A DNA stretch of 64,000 nucleotides. It comes from Perilla frutescens (Eukaryota > Streptophyta > Magnoliopsida > Lamiales > Lamiaceae). Positions 12,283 through 24,812 of this stretch are shown piece after piece. Numbering within the stretch: position 1 is the first letter of the stretch; every line of letters begins with the position of its first letter. The notes under the pieces were generated by a model. The model was not told the DNA's origin. It saw only the letters and a program-made list of their open reading frames with translations, and did no database searches. The stretch covers positions 45,430,183 to 45,494,182 of the forward strand of contig BRKX01000011.1 in NCBI GenBank assembly GCA_026008535.1. Reading direction: 5' to 3'. The translations under genes and the position numbers were made by a program.

Positions 12283-12817
12283 CTAGAAGAGAATAACTTA
12301 ATCAGTCTAGATTATAAAAGGGAGACCTAAGGTTCTCCTGAGGTCTTTATAACGTCTAGATTTTATCTTGCATGCATAGCTCATTTTGAAAGCAGTTGAC
12401 GTTTTTTTATAAAAATTTTGGTGCCCAAGGTCTTTAAACATACATGTTTACCTTTTCATTGAGTCAAAATTTTTGAGTATGAATTTAAACCCTTTTGGGA
12501 TCGAGAAATCTTTTCACAAACTTTCCATCTCAGAAATCATCTTACCCGAACACCTTTTACTTGGAATTTCATTCTCACGATTTTTCTCCTATCCATAAAA
12601 CAGGTATGCTTGCTCAAATCTTTTCCTTTCCCTATATTCCAAAAATCAAAATCCAAAATCCAAAATCTCTATACTATCATACCTTGATTTTTGGTTGAGG
12701 ATACGAGGATGATGGCGAGTTGTGGGTTGCTGCTTTGACTTAGAACATAATAAACTTATACACATAAAAGCTCATAACTTATCTAACAGAGAGACAGGCC
12801 TGCAGAGTTACAAACCT

Positions 12818-12830
12818 GGCTCTAATACCA
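12818..12830 (-). other. Primer-binding site (initiator Met tRNA type)
   Basis: On the minus strand the bases TGGTATTAGAGCC follow the LTR end TGTTACA after a two-base spacer. This resembles the common plant PBS TGGTATCAGAGC with one change and fixes the LTR at 12833-15860 as a 5' LTR. Confidence 0.85.
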
Positions 12831-12832
12831 AC

Positions 12833-15800
12833 TGTAACAGCCCAGTCCCGAGATGGAGATTAATGGATGGGGACGGGGTGTTATTAAGAGATTAACGAAT
12901 AAGACGGAAGATTAACAAAGAAAGTTTTGGGAATAAAGATATACTTTTTGAAAGATAGGTGATGATACTCGGGTTTACTTAATTAAGAAGGGAACATGCT
13001 TTAGCGGAATAAAATGGCTAACTAAATCAAATACCAACAAGCACAGACCTCATTCATAAGTCGAAAGGAAAATATACTTCGAGGAGCAGGAATAAAACTT
13101 ATAATGTATCTTTATATATATAGATAACCATGTCTTGGAGAAATATTCATAGAATCTCGATAATCATAATAGAACTCGAACGGAATTAAAAAGAGTGAAT
13201 CAGAGTAGCAGAACATATAGTGGGATTTCAAAAGAACTTATATAATAGCAAAATAATCTTGACAGCCAACCCACATCCACAGCCACCAACATCCTCAGCA
13301 TCTCAACCTGAAAATATTTGAAAAAGAGGAGGTGTGAGCACTAGTGTACTCAGTGGGTTTTAATAAAACACTTTAATAAACTTCAAGATATATAATAATC
13401 AACTGACGGTATATGGAGAGCAAAACACAAAAGCCCTCCCCATATCCGTAAAACCTTTTCTTTTCTTTTGGGCCCATCCTGGCTCAAACCTGATGTCAAC
13501 TGCACCCTTCGGCATGTCTTAGGACATAAGAGAGATTACCTCGAATATCCTTACGAGTTTGCGAGGGAATAAACCCAGCAGTGACTCACTTAACGATCAA
13601 GAGATCGAAGTTCTTCTGAGCTCAAATTCCTGCTTAAACAAAATGCTAAGTTCCTTTCTTTCGTAATCCTTGCTAGCAAAACCAATCCTAGAGCAATGTC
13701 TAGGGAGCTAATCCTTTATTTTAGCATGACCTCAGCCTATGAGGAAATTGTCCCTAACCTTAGAAGGCAGTCTTTAACTAATCGAAGCTTAGCAAAATAA
13801 CAACATTCAAATACGATGAAAAGAACGTATATAAGTATGAATTGCAACTAAAGACAATTCTAATATCTCAAACTAAGCAAAATCAATACTTAATAACTCT
13901 AGCATTTCTAAACATGCTCGAGAGCTCGAATATCACATATAATTTCCTTTCCTTCCTTCCTTGTACAGAGATCAATCAGGCAGAGCAAAATATTTCATTG
14001 GATATCTCATTTTCCCTAACATGCTTCTAGAGCTTATTAGCTGAAACTTTTAGATAAGTATAGATTTACCCACTTCGATCACTGAGCAAAAGATGAGGCA
14101 ACGAGCTGATGATCCTCTTCCGGATTCCTACAAGGCCCACTTCTTCCTACAAAAGTCAAATTATCGACTTAGCGGCCTCCTTCGAAGAAAATAACCTTCT
14201 AAAGCGGAAAATAACGATATCTTGCACGACTTTACGACTTTATAAATTTCAAGAATAATTTATTTGAACAACACACTTTGATTTATCAAGTTCTAGAAAA
14301 CAACTTGAAAAGTTTACTCAAAATAACTCGGAGATAGCTTGAGCCGGCGGGGGCTTGCTGGGCTGAGGGGGGTGTGGCGCGCGGCGACAACTCTTACTTT
14401 CTCTCTCTTCCACTCATTTTCTGGGCAACCTCTTCTGGGTTTCTTCGGTGTTCGTCGATTCCTTCGACGAACACGAAGAACACTTGTAATTTTTTTAAAA
14501 AACATACTTCAATAATTTAAATTAACATGAAATGGCATGCTTTAACTTAAAAAGAATTTTGGCATTATAACGATAATCCTCTTTAAATTTTCAGAGTAAC
14601 GATGAAATTCTTAAATATAACTTGAACATGATTTAAATGGAATAAGGAGACTAGTTACACGAAATAATGGCGAGAATTATAACGACATGAATAAAGCGAG
14701 CAATATAACGTAAACGTTATTAACTTGGAACTTCAATAAGAATCGAAATACAACTTTAAACGGAAGGTAAACGAGTAATAATGAAGTATACGAAGAATAC
14801 GAAGAACGGAAAGTAAAGGCGGAATTGAAAGACAGAAAAGAAATGGAATAGAGACTGATAAACAAGAATGGACGGGGTTAGGTGCGTCAAAGAAAGGTGG
14901 CTAGCTCGGCATCTCGTCGAGTCGCAACGGTGGTAGAGCCGTCTGCTACGACCTAATGGCGCCCCTAGCACATTCCCTCACCGCATCCCTTCCACGCCAC
15001 TCCGCTCGTCGTCTTGCAGGACACTCACGAAGAACGCTTTTTACTTCGACAGAACTTTCTCGGCCTTTCTCTCAAAGCTTTCCCACTCTCTTGGAAGTGA
15101 AAATGATGTAAATGAACAAATGAAAGGTAAAAGGGTGGCCCTCTTTTTATAGATGTGGGGTTGGCTTCCTTGAGAAGCCACTCCAGTGCGGGTACACTGC
15201 AAAAGTTATCCCGGGTTTGGTTAAAAGCTGCTTTATTCGATTTCAAGGTCCAAATGACCTCAGACACGAAATCTAAAAATACCGGGAGGTTCGTTGGCTC
15301 GAATACTAGTGAACCAACTTGACTCGGGATGAAGACGGGATCGTTAGAAGAAAAGCGAGCCAAGATTCATTTTTGGGAATTACTTTTTACTATTCACTCA
15401 GACTGACAGATTTTGCTCCCGAATGTTTGATTGACCTCAGAATGGAAATCCGTCAACGCGAACGGATTCATTGAGTCATTTCCCATAAGAGGGGCTTGAC
15501 AGAACAAGACTCGGATCAACGATGAGGATTTCATAAATTTCTCAAAACACGAACGCACGCAAAAGTTACTATTCATTCCTTCTTTTAAATACGGTTTTCA
15601 TCACCGGGAACTCAAATGACTTCAGAATAGAATTCCAGGAACACTGGCATACTCCTTGAATTAAAACCTTCTTAACGAGACCAAGTTTGACTAAAACAGA
15701 GTTAAGATTAAAATTTCTGAAAATACGATTTCACCAAAACTGACTCCTAAAGTGGTGACTGACATCTGACTTCACTTACACCTTATTTAAATTTCTTCCT

Positions 15801-15860
15801 TAACTATCTAATTACTATTAAGAATCTTCTAATCATAATTCAAAAATCTGGGGTTTTACA
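12833..15860 (-). mobile_element. Gypsy-type 5' LTR, ~3.03 kb (copy 2, inverted)
   Basis: On the minus strand it runs from TGTAAAACCCCAG (15860) to GGGCTGTTACA (12833), followed by the primer-binding site. It is the inverted relative of 1-3001 along nearly its whole length, including the hairpin, the CACTAGTGTACTCAGTGGGT region and the 3' end. It interrupts a plus-strand chromovirus pol whose reading resumes at 15861. The interruption point means this element inserted after, or recombined into, the pol element. Confidence 0.85.
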
Positions 15861-18717
15861 ACACGTATTGTGTCAGCAATGAAAACGGTCAAACTGTTGA
15901 AAAAGAGAGACTGTCAGTCATTCCTAGTGAATGTGGTAAGCATGACATTGACGGAACCAATGTTGGAGGATATACCAGTAGTTGGAGAGTACCCTGATGT
16001 ATTTTCGGAGGACATAACCAGCATTCCGCCAAAGAGACAAGTGGAGTTCACCATTGATTTGGTACACGGAGCAGCGCCATTGTCCAAAGCTCACTAAAGA
16101 ATGGCACTGATTAAACTGTAGGAGCTAAAAGTTCAAATACAGGAATTGCTAGATAATGGTTATATCCAACCAAGTGTCTCACCTTGGGATGCACCAGTGC
16201 TGTTTGTCAAGAAGAAAGATGGTACCATGAGGATATGCATTGATTATCGTGAGCTCAACAAACTCACTATAAAGAGCAAGTATCTATTACCGAGAGTTGA
16301 TTTGTTAGATCAACTGAAAAGAGCTGACGTATTCTCAAAAATCAATTTGAGATCGTGATATCATCAGTTGAGGGTGAAAGAAGGTGATATTTTAAAGACA
16401 GCTTTTCGAACAAGATATGGACATTACGAGTTCACAGTAATTCCTTTTAGATTGTCCAATACGCCAATAGTGTTTATGGATTTGATGCACTGAGTTTTTC
16501 ATCAGTACCTAGATCAGTTTGTCATTGTATTTATGGATGACATTCTGATTTATTCAAAAGATTGAATTGAGCATGAAGAATATCTTCGGATCGTGTTGGA
16601 AATATTGTGGAAGGAGAAATTGTATGCAAAGTTTAAGAAATGCGAGTTTTGAATAGACCGAGTTAGATTTCTCAGTCATGTGGTGACATCAGAAGGGATT
16701 AAAGTGGATCTAGCAAAAGTAGAGACGGTGAAAAACTGGAGCACGCCGAAGAGCTAAAGCTACGACTTACAACGGCACCAGTGTTGGCTATTCCAGATGG
16801 CACAAAGGGTTTTGTTATATACAGTGATGCATCCAAGCAAGGATTGGGATGTTTGTTAATGCAGCATGGAAAAGTTATCACTTATGCATCGAGATAATTG
16901 AAGGTGCATGAACGGAATTATCCGACGCACAACTTGGAACTTGCAACTGTGATACATGCTTTGAAGATATGGCGCCATTACCTGTATGGAACAAAGTGTG
17001 AGATTAGCACTGATCACAAAAGTCTCAAGTATCTGTTTACCTAGAAAGAGCTGAACATGACGCAGAGAAGGTGGCTAGAACTTGTCAAGGATTATGACTG
17101 CACTATCCATTACCACCCCGGTAAGGCCAATGTGGTAGCAAATGCTCTAAGAAGAAAAGACAGCATGGTGGCAATCCATATGAAGCGGTTAACTCAAGAG
17201 TTTTCGAAGATGGGAATTGAGGTGGTTCCAACGACAGGTGACACCACATCAATTTTGGTGGCACTAACAGTCCAACATCTACTGAAGGATAAAATAAAGG
17301 ATTCACAAAAGAGTGATCAATTCTTGTGTGCGATTAAGGAAAGAGTTCTGAAAGGCGAGATCAAAGATTTCATTATAGCTACGGATGGAGCGCTCACATA
17401 TGAAGGACGATTGTGTTTGTCGAAAGATGATGAGCTAAGAAAAGAGATCTTGGAGGAAGCTCATAGCACTCGGTACTCTGTTCATCCAGGAGGTACAAAA
17501 ATGTACCAAGATCTGAAGAAGTATTTCTGGTGGAGGAATATGAAGAGGTCAATTGGAGATTTTGTCGGAAGATATATGACGTGTCAATTGGTGAGGGCGG
17601 AACATCAATGGCCAACAGGTCTTTTGACTCCACTTGAAATTCTGGAATGAAAGTGGGAAAACATCTCAATGGACTTCGTGATGGGATTACCAGGGACCGT
17701 GAAAGGCAATCATGCAATTTGGGTGATAGTGAATCGACTCACAATGTCAGTTCATTTTTTCTAGTGAAAATGACACATAGTATGGATAGACTTGCACAGT
17801 TATATGTGGATGAAATAGTGAGGCTGCATGGAGTGCCTATTTCCATTGTGTCTGATTGTGACCCAAGATTTACATCTAAGTTTTGGAGGAGTCTACAAGG
17901 AGCTATGGGAACAAAATTGAGATTCAACATGGCTTATCACCTGTAAACTGACGAACAATCAGTACGGACTATCCAGGTGCTGGAGGATATGTTGCGGGCA
18001 TGTGTAATGGATTTTGGGAATAGTTGGGAAAAAAATTTGTCCTTAGTGGAGTTTGCTTACAACAGTAGTTTCCAGGAGACTATTGGGATGGCTCCTTATA
18101 AAGCTTTGTATGATAGAAAGTGTCAATCACCGTTGCATTGGGATGAAGTGGGGGAGAAAAGGATTCTAGGTCCCGAGATTGTAGAAAGAATAGTTGTTGT
18201 TATTAGTAAGATACGTGAACGTATCAAAGTTGCTCAAGATAGGCAAAAGTCGTATGCCAATTTGAAGAGAAGATATATACATTACAGTGTGGGTGATAAG
18301 GTGTTTGTCAAAATAGCCCCGATGAAAGGAGTTGTACATTTCGGGATGAGAGGAAAGTTGAGGCCTCGTTATATTGGGCCATTTGAAATCTTGGAAAGAG
18401 TTGGAGAAGTGGGTTATAGGCTTTCTCTGCCACCGAGTCTGACAACAGTACATGATGTTTTTCATATTTTGACGCTGAGAATGTACATGCACGACTCGAG
18501 TAATATTGTGAATCACAAAAATGTAGAGTTAAGAAAAGATTTATCTTATGAGGAATATCCAGTGGCAGTGTTGGATAGAAAGGTTCATGGATTACGGAAT
18601 AAAGAGATCTTATTAATCAAGGTACAATGGAGTCGACATGGCAAAGAAGAGGCCACATGGGAAAAAGAGGATGACGTGATAACTAAGTATCCACAGTTCA
18701 TGGGACGAGGTAAGTAA
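15861..18717 (+). pseudogene. Ty3/gypsy chromovirus pol (RT-RNase H-integrase-chromodomain), broken
   Basis: Pieces read in order. Pre-RT and RT: a conserved PDVF...IPPKRQVEFTIDLVHG segment at about 15980-16080, then VKKKDGTMRICIDYRELNK (16205-16262) and the catalytic FMDDILIYS at about 16530-16555. RNase H: YSDASKQGLGCLL, about 16820. Integrase zinc region (17457-17610): the HHCC motif has lost its first Cys (YMTC in place of CxTC). Integrase core: MDFVMGLP about 17670, SDCDPRFTSKFW about 17855. The catalytic Glu near 17960 reads Val (SVRTIQ for SERTIQ). The C terminus at 18540-18715 looks like a chromodomain (KVQWSRHGKEEATWE), which supports a Tekay/Del-like chromovirus. Many stops and frameshifts make it dead. 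Gag and protease are missing 5' of 15861. Confidence 0.9.
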
Positions 18718-18740
18718 ATTTCAGGGACGGAATTTTTTTT

Positions 18741-18754
18741 CAAGAGGGGAAGAA
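18741..18754 (+). other. Polypurine tract of the chromovirus
   Basis: CAAGAGGGGAAGAA directly precedes the LTR start TGTAGCGACCCGAAAC and follows the pol stop by about 25 bases. Confidence 0.85.
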
Positions 18755-18904
18755 TGTAGCGACCCGAAACTTTTTAATTAAAATGCTACTTTCGAACCTA
18801 TGCATGTTATATTTTGGTTACGTCCTATAAGTCGTGCCTATATTATTTTAACTATATATTATGATTATAAATTATGATCATCATCATCATTATTGTTGTT
18901 GTTG

Positions 18905-18945
<41 letters not shown>

Positions 18946-20250
18946 TGTTCGGTTTATTAATTCTCCCAAATAGATAAATTTAATATTTTATTGATGTAGC
19001 CCAATAATTATTTTTTTAGCCCAATTATTTATTTTAAACTTGAGCCCACCTCAATTATTCAATGGCCCAATCTTATTTTTGCCCAAAAATGAGTTTTCTT
19101 CCTTTCTGAATAGCAAAACTCAAAATGCTCTGCCTTCCTCCTCAAAGTGCCGAACTTGGAGTGTCAATGCTCATCGCTGCAATTATTTCCTCTAGCCGTT
19201 TTTTATGTTTTTCATCAGCCAAGGCTTCCAGATCTTTCCAAAATGAATGCAAAATATTAAAAATGAGACTTATCATTTTCATATCCAACACTATAAAAGG
19301 GGGCTATATGTTCATTCATAGTACACCAAAAACAAAAACAATCTCCCTTCCAATCATATTTAGAGCAGTACACTTTTCTTTCCTTTTGAGGTATATTTTT
19401 CTTCGCGTTTTGCATCTTCATTGGGAGGGCGGTGGCATCGGAATTTGGGGCTGTGGGCAGCTGCTATGTAGAAGCAATCTTCATTAGCAGGTGTCCTTCA
19501 TAACATTGGTGGCATATGCGAGAGGGGTGAAATTTTGGAGAAAAATGAAAGATTATCTTTCAAAAAATTTTTGGAGAAAAAATGTTCTTTGAGCAATTGC
19601 TATTGTTGACCGAGAGAGTAGAGAGAGAAATGGGTTATTTTGGTTGAATAATGTATTGACCGAAAGTGCTGTGGTGAGAATAGCTTGGTTGTGTAATTGT
19701 TTTAAAATGGTGTCTTGGGCCATGATAAGTTAGCTTAATTTTAATCAAGTGGGTTGGTTAAGTTGTTGGGCCGAGAGTAATGTGGAAAGATTGGGCTTAA
19801 TCATGCATTTTCATTTTACTTTTTTTTCTATTATTCTTAATTATTTTAATGATTTAGTATTTATTATTAATCAATTATTTATATTATTAGGCGGCACGTG
19901 GACTAACTAACCCATACTATTTTCCCAAGTTAAAATTCAAGTCAAGGTAAGGGATCCAATGTGACACATATTTTGTATTTATCCTTATTATGCTTTTATG
20001 CAGGTTTACAGTTATTAACCTATGGGTAACAATTATTATTGGCCGACGGGGTGCATTTGTCCCGAATTTAGCCTGGAGCTACTTATAGTTTAAATTGTTA
20101 TAATTGTATAATTTGGATAAATATGATCACCACTGAGTCAATATCACTCACTCCAAACTATTATTTATTTCAGGTTGATGTCGGGCGATGTGCGTGCGTG
20201 GCGAGATGATGGTCATCAAAAAATAAAATATTTATGTTTTTTATTTTTAG
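18755..20250 (+). mobile_element. Chromovirus 3' LTR, truncated
   Basis: It begins TGTAGCGACCCG after the polypurine tract. It contains a trinucleotide microsatellite (about 18875-18945), CACTATAAAAGGGG (TATA box near 19292), and TTTCAGGTTGATG near 20170, the same landmark as in the other gypsy LTRs. The usual ...GTTACA end is missing because sequence switches near 20250 to a minus-strand copia protease. Open frames inside (e.g. 19125-19487) show no protein features. Confidence 0.75.
18875..18945. repeat. Compound ATC/TTG/TTA trinucleotide microsatellite
   Basis: Runs of ATC, then TTG, then TTA repeats lie back to back inside the chromovirus LTR. Confidence 0.9.
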
Positions 20251-20830
20251 TCTATCCACATGGGAGACTCCATTTACTACAACTTTTCCCTTGACCACGA
20301 ACCCTTCTCCAATGGTTCGGCTTTTGGAGTTGTCTCCAAATGTGATAAGTAGACCTTTGACTTCTTCATAACCGTCGAGATCTTCTCTGTCTCCGGTCAT
20401 GTGCTTGGAGCACCCGCTATCTAGATACTAAATATCTTTGATTTTCTTCATAGATAGGATGCTCTTATCCTGCAAAAACAAGGATTAGCATTTAGGGACC
20501 CGTTTTATATCGGGTCCTTGTTGATACATCAAGCTCTTTGGAATCCAAACTTGCCAAACTTTTGGCTTTTTATCATTTAGAGATCCAACTGATTTGGATC
20601 GCTTGATCAGTTTAGATCTTCTTTCAGTCCTTCTATTTTGAGTTGAATCAGTTGAATGGTACCTGCGTTGATAGTTAGTAGGATAAAACAATTCAACTAA
20701 AATACTGTTATCTCGAGACCTTTGAGCTCTTTGATCAGGCCAATGTCTTGTGTGTTTCCAGTTTACTGGATTGAACCCTTTTGTATCAACTCTCGGTTCA
20801 TTTCTGGAATCCAGGTACTCGTTATACTGA
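20251..20830 (-). pseudogene. Copia gag-protease boundary with protease start, truncated
   Basis: On the minus strand the reading YLDSGCSKHMTGD occurs at about 20430-20392. This is the copia aspartic protease active site (DSG), followed by LLITFGDNSKSRTIGEG and HVDRL. Upstream (20691-20485) a basic stretch ends with KVWQVWIPKSL, the type of linker found between gag and protease in SIRE elements. A stop (TAG) lies a few codons before the DSG. The homology stops after HVDRLK at about 20250, where the chromovirus LTR begins. Integrase and RT are therefore absent. Confidence 0.8.
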
Positions 20831-20839
20831 TGGTAGGGT

Positions 20840-22866
20840 TCAAATGAGTTTCTTTGATCTCAAATAGGTGTTTTGATTGAACTTCTTGGCAGGATAGGCT
20901 TGAGATCTAAACTGGTTTTTCTTTCTGGAGTGAACTGATCTATCACTTTGCCTTGGAGGCATTCTATGTTGAACTAGTGGTTTCTGTTGAACTGAAAACC
21001 TTGAATAAAGGGATTGGTTTGAATGAACTGATGGTTTTGGCTGGAATTTTGGCTTCAGTTGACCTGGTGTTTTTGGTTGGGAGAACTGACCGAATTGTCT
21101 GGGTTGAGTTTGAGGATTTCTCAATATTCCTTTACCTTTGTGTGTCTCAGCTAGCTGATCATGAGTTGATCTGGTGAATCCTTTTAGGATTCCTTTATCA
21201 CTGGGTTGAGCAACTGTCTTTCCTTTCTCTAAGGCAGTGAACTTGTTGTATCCTAGCCCTGTGTTACTGGTTCCAGTTCTCTGATGATTCAATATCTCAT
21301 CTAGAGTTTGAGATCCCTTTTTGAACTTCAGAGTTAATTTTTCTCTCTCATGGATCTCTTGCTTGGGTTTTTGATTCTCAGCTTCTAGATCGACAGTTCT
21401 CAATTTCAACTTTTCAAATTCCACAAGCTGAGATTCAAGATAATTGATTCTTTCCTGATCAATGCTCAGTTTTCTAACTCTATTTCTCAGTTCATTATTT
21501 TCATCTCTCAATTCAACATGTAAGCAGGATATTGAAGCTAATTGATCTTCTAGCATCATAAGTTTCATATCAAGTTCATTGCTAGAGACAGTTGCTTCAT
21601 TAATATGATAGAAGGAGGTTCGAGAGTCAGCTGTACTAACCTCTTCATCATTATCAGCCATGAGGCAGAATAATACTTCATCATCTGAGTTGTAGCCGTC
21701 AGAATCAATTCCAGATGGATAGTCTGAATCGTCTAGCACGGCATTCTCATAGTTTGCAATCATTGCTTTCCTTTTGAAGAAGCTTCTCCTCACTTTGGCC
21801 TTCTTGTCTTCAGGAAGTTCTGGACATTCATATCTGTAATATCCTTGTTTGTGGCAATGAAAGCATTCTCCTAGATTTCGATTGCCACCCCTGAATGATT
21901 CAGCTGGTCGTTCAGCTGGTTGATGAGTTCTCTCATCTTTTGGGACTTCATCAGTTTGAGGTGGAACTGATTGTTTATCCCTGACTTTCTTCAATTTTTC
22001 TAACAACCTGGTAACTGACTGAATTTGTTCATTGATGTCTTCAGTCAGGTTTTCATTCTTTTCGGTTGTGTCTCTCTTTCGTTCGGACAAAGATCCACCT
22101 TGATTCTCTCTGGCTGGTGAGCTTCTGGGCCGGAAGTTGTTTCTTCCTCGAGTATCTCTAAACCGGTTTCTTTCACCATAGAAGGCTACATCTTGAGCTA
22201 ATGATGTTGATGTTTCCTTCTTCCGGTTTAGGCTGTACTCATGAGCTTTGAGAGAGCCAAACAATTCTCTGGGGTGATGCTGTTCAGATTTCTTGATTCT
22301 TTTGTAGCTATCACTTTCATGTCCCATTCTTCGGTGAGATTATCCAAAACTTTGGAGTTCATCTCAGAATTGGGATAGCTTCTTCCCAGATTGGTCATCT
22401 CACTGATGAAGCCTAGAAATCTGGTTTCAAGGCTTGAGATGAACTCTTCTGGCTGCATTTTGAAGGACTCGTATCTGTCGACTGCTAGTTGGAGCTTGTT
22501 TCCTTTGATGGCTTCAGACTCTTGGCATAGATCTGCTAATAAGTCCCATATCTCCTTAGCAGTTGTGCAGTTCTTTGTGTCCTTCATTCTGTCCTCATCT
22601 AGAGTTTGAAATAGTGTAGCTTGAGCAACAAACTCTAGATTCTTCAACTTCTTCTCTTCGCAGGTGAGAAGATTAGTTGGCTTTAGGATCCTGGCTGGTT
22701 GATTGATATCAACTATGTCGGCGTCATTGTCCATCATGATAACGATTGGACTATCTTCAATAACTTCCCACATGTTCTCATGGATCGAGCAGAGATGCGC
22801 TTTCATTCTCCTGCTCCAATCATCATAATTCTCAACTGAAAACAAAGGTAGCTTATGGTTTCCCAT
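20840..22866 (-). pseudogene. Copia (SIRE-like) gag, frameshifted
   Basis: The N-terminal part (22866-22262) starts MGNHKLPLFSVENYDDW, a copia gag N-terminal (DUF4219/UBN2-like) signature, and continues with the helical UBN2 fold region (TAKEIWDLLADLCQ, YESFKMQPEE). A frameshift near 22262 moves the frame into the 20840-22327 ORF, which carries a basic linker, a zinc knuckle at about 21870-21827, an acidic segment, a coiled coil (about 21580-21330) and a Gln/Pro-rich basic tail. The knuckle reads CX2CX4YX4C: its His is Tyr, so zinc binding should be lost. Gag packages the element RNA; this copy is defective. Confidence 0.85.
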
Positions 22867-22942
22867 AGCTTGAAATGTTAGCACAGATAAGTAGATCTGA
22901 TTCAGTTGATCTGTAAAAACGGCTGATCCTTAGAATCAACCA

Positions 22943-22953
22943 CTCTGATACCA
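22943..22953 (-). other. Primer-binding site of the minus-strand copia
   Basis: On the minus strand TGGTATCAGAG follows the LTR end ACCAATA with a two-base spacer, matching the initiator methionine tRNA type used by plant copia elements. Confidence 0.9.
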
Positions 22954-22955
22954 CT

Positions 22956-24812
22956 TATTGGTCCCGGGCGAGTCGATATCTATTTAGAGGGAGGTGAATA
23001 AACTGATTAAAAACTTTACTTCAAATGCGGAATGATAGGGGCCCTTGACTCACTTAGTAACTTATCTATGCACAATTCGATTGAGCACTTTGGATAGCTT
23101 GAGTGCAGATTGTGTGAGCTTGTGTACAGTTCAAAGATATGCAAGTAATCAAAACAGTACAACACACAGATGATTTATAGAGGTTCGAAGTCTCAAACTT
23201 TTACTTCATCTCTTCCTTCCGCAGAAGGGAAACTCCACTATATAACTTGAGTTTCTTTACAAATTACACAATGAAGGAATGTTGGCTAAACCTCATAACT
23301 GCTCGCTACCTCAGCGGGTCGACGGCTCACACTTGCAGTCCCTAACTGCTCGCTAGGGAGGTAGGTGCTATTGACGTCTTTACAAGGTTTTAGATCTCTT
23401 TCGATCTTCAAGAGGTTAGTCTTAAATAGGGGATATCAACTGGTGTGCTCCTTCAATCGATCTGAGTAGTTGATCAATGTATTGCTGGAACTGAGAAGAT
23501 TGCTCTGGCTGGATTATCAACAGCTAGCTGAATGCTTTTATTATGTGGATTCTTCTTCTCAGCTGGACTCTCACAGTTTTAGCAAATGCTGAACTAGAGC
23601 TATGTGGGAGGGAGAAAGAAAGCTCTGTTTGAGATAACTTGAATGAAGGCTTCAAGAATTAAAGTTGTGAAAAGTCTCTTTGAAAACTCTGATTCACTCG
23701 TCTTTTATAGAGGAGTGGTTTTATGACCGTTGAGTTCCACTGATCGGTGGCTCTATTGGTTTATCAGTGGCAGATGGTCTTTTATGATCGTTGGAGCTTT
23801 GATTGAAGTAGCTGTTGCTTTGCCAGTCCATCTCTGTTGGATATTTCATTCCAGTAGCCGTTGCTTTGCCAATCGATCTTTATTGGATATTTAATTCCAG
23901 GATCTTCGTTGGAACATTTATTCCAAGATCTTTATTTGAGCATTAACTCTAGGACTCTCTGGCTGGCAGTTTTGAGCTCAAGTTTAGCAAGTTTGAGTTC
24001 CAGTTGGCAGTTCTGAGCTTGTCTGCTCGGTTCGGCTATTACTCTAGTTGATAGTTCTGAGCTTCTTCCTCTAGTTTGACTGATCTCAAGTTGTTGAATG
24101 GCTTGTCAGTTCGACTGTTCTTTCTTGAGCTTTCTTGTCAGCTTGACTGATCCCAAGCTGTTAGCTAGCTTGTCAGTTTGACTGTTCTTTCTTGAGCTTT
24201 CTTGTCAGCTTGACTGATCATAAGTTGTTGGCTAGCTTGTCAGTTTGACTGATCTTTCTTGAGCTTTCTTGTCAGATGTTTTCTTGTTTTCTCCTACAAG
24301 CTGGCTGACTTCAGTTCTGGCCTTTGATTGATTCGACTGTTTACTTCAGTTGGGCTGAAGTTAAGTTTGGCCATCAGCTGGATATTTCCAGTCTTCAGTT
24401 GAAACTGATCTCTTATCAGTTTCTTCAGTCTTGTCGATTTTTCTCTAAGCTTAGCTGACTTAGCTGTCAGTTTGTTTCGACTGGTTCGTTTCTTAGAACC
24501 CTTAGTTGAATTGAGTTCTGACTGGTTTGCGTATCCTTCCAGCTGGTTGACCATGCTCCAGTTGGTCAGTTTGTTTCGACTGGTTCGTCTCTTTAAACCC
24601 TCAGTTGAATTGAGTTCTGACTGGTTTGCGTATCCTTCCAGCTGGTTGACCTTGCTCCAGTTGGGTTGACTCTAGCTTTAGTTGAGTTCCTTCTTGAGGC
24701 TCTGGATTGGACAGCTCAGATCTATAGCTTGAATTTTAGTCAGTTTTTCAAGAATAGTTTTGACATCTCATCAAAACCTTATCTAGAGATTCCTTGATAG
24801 TTTTTTCTAACA
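22956..24812 (-). mobile_element. SIRE-like copia 5' LTR (1857 bp), minus strand
   Basis: Minus-strand start TGTTAGAAAAAACTATCAAGG at 24812 and end GGGACCAATA at 22956, followed by a primer-binding site. It shares ends and core with the plus-strand LTR at 7952-9613. A CTATAAAAGA TATA box lies at 23702-23711. U3 holds two repeat blocks (about 24000-24290 and 24470-24670). Confidence 0.85.
24000..24670 (-). repeat. Minisatellites in the copia U3
   Basis: One block (24000-24290) repeats TTCTTGAGCTTTCTTGTCAG with GACTGATC words in about three units of 65 bases. A second (24470-24670) repeats a ~110-base unit with TTTCGACTGGTTCGT, GAGTTCTGACTGGTTTGCG and CCTTCCAGCTGGTTGACC twice. Short open frames here are repeat read-through. 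Confidence 0.8.

Larger units (their letters stand above)
11939..12832 (-). mobile_element. Internal region of the minus-strand element whose 5' LTR is 12833-15860
   Basis: Reading on the minus strand, the 5' LTR ends at 12833, a methionine-tRNA primer-binding site follows (12830-12818), then about 880 bases with one 112-codon ORF (12282-11944). At 11938 the sequence switches to an unrelated LTR end. No gag, protease, RT or integrase signature is visible, so this is either a LARD-like non-autonomous element or a truncated one. Confidence 0.55.

Noticed and set aside
11939..15865. A target duplication for the minus-strand LTR element
   Set aside because: ACACG after 15860 has no matching five bases at 11939 (GACAC is shifted), so no duplication is claimed.
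19125..19487. 120-codon frame in the chromovirus LTR
   Set aside because: Lies in U3/R around a TATA box; no recognisable features and unlikely as a gene.
7952..24812. Reading the two SIRE-like LTRs as the pair of one element
   Set aside because: They are in opposite orientation, one followed by a PBS and the other preceded by a polypurine tract, so they belong to different copies.
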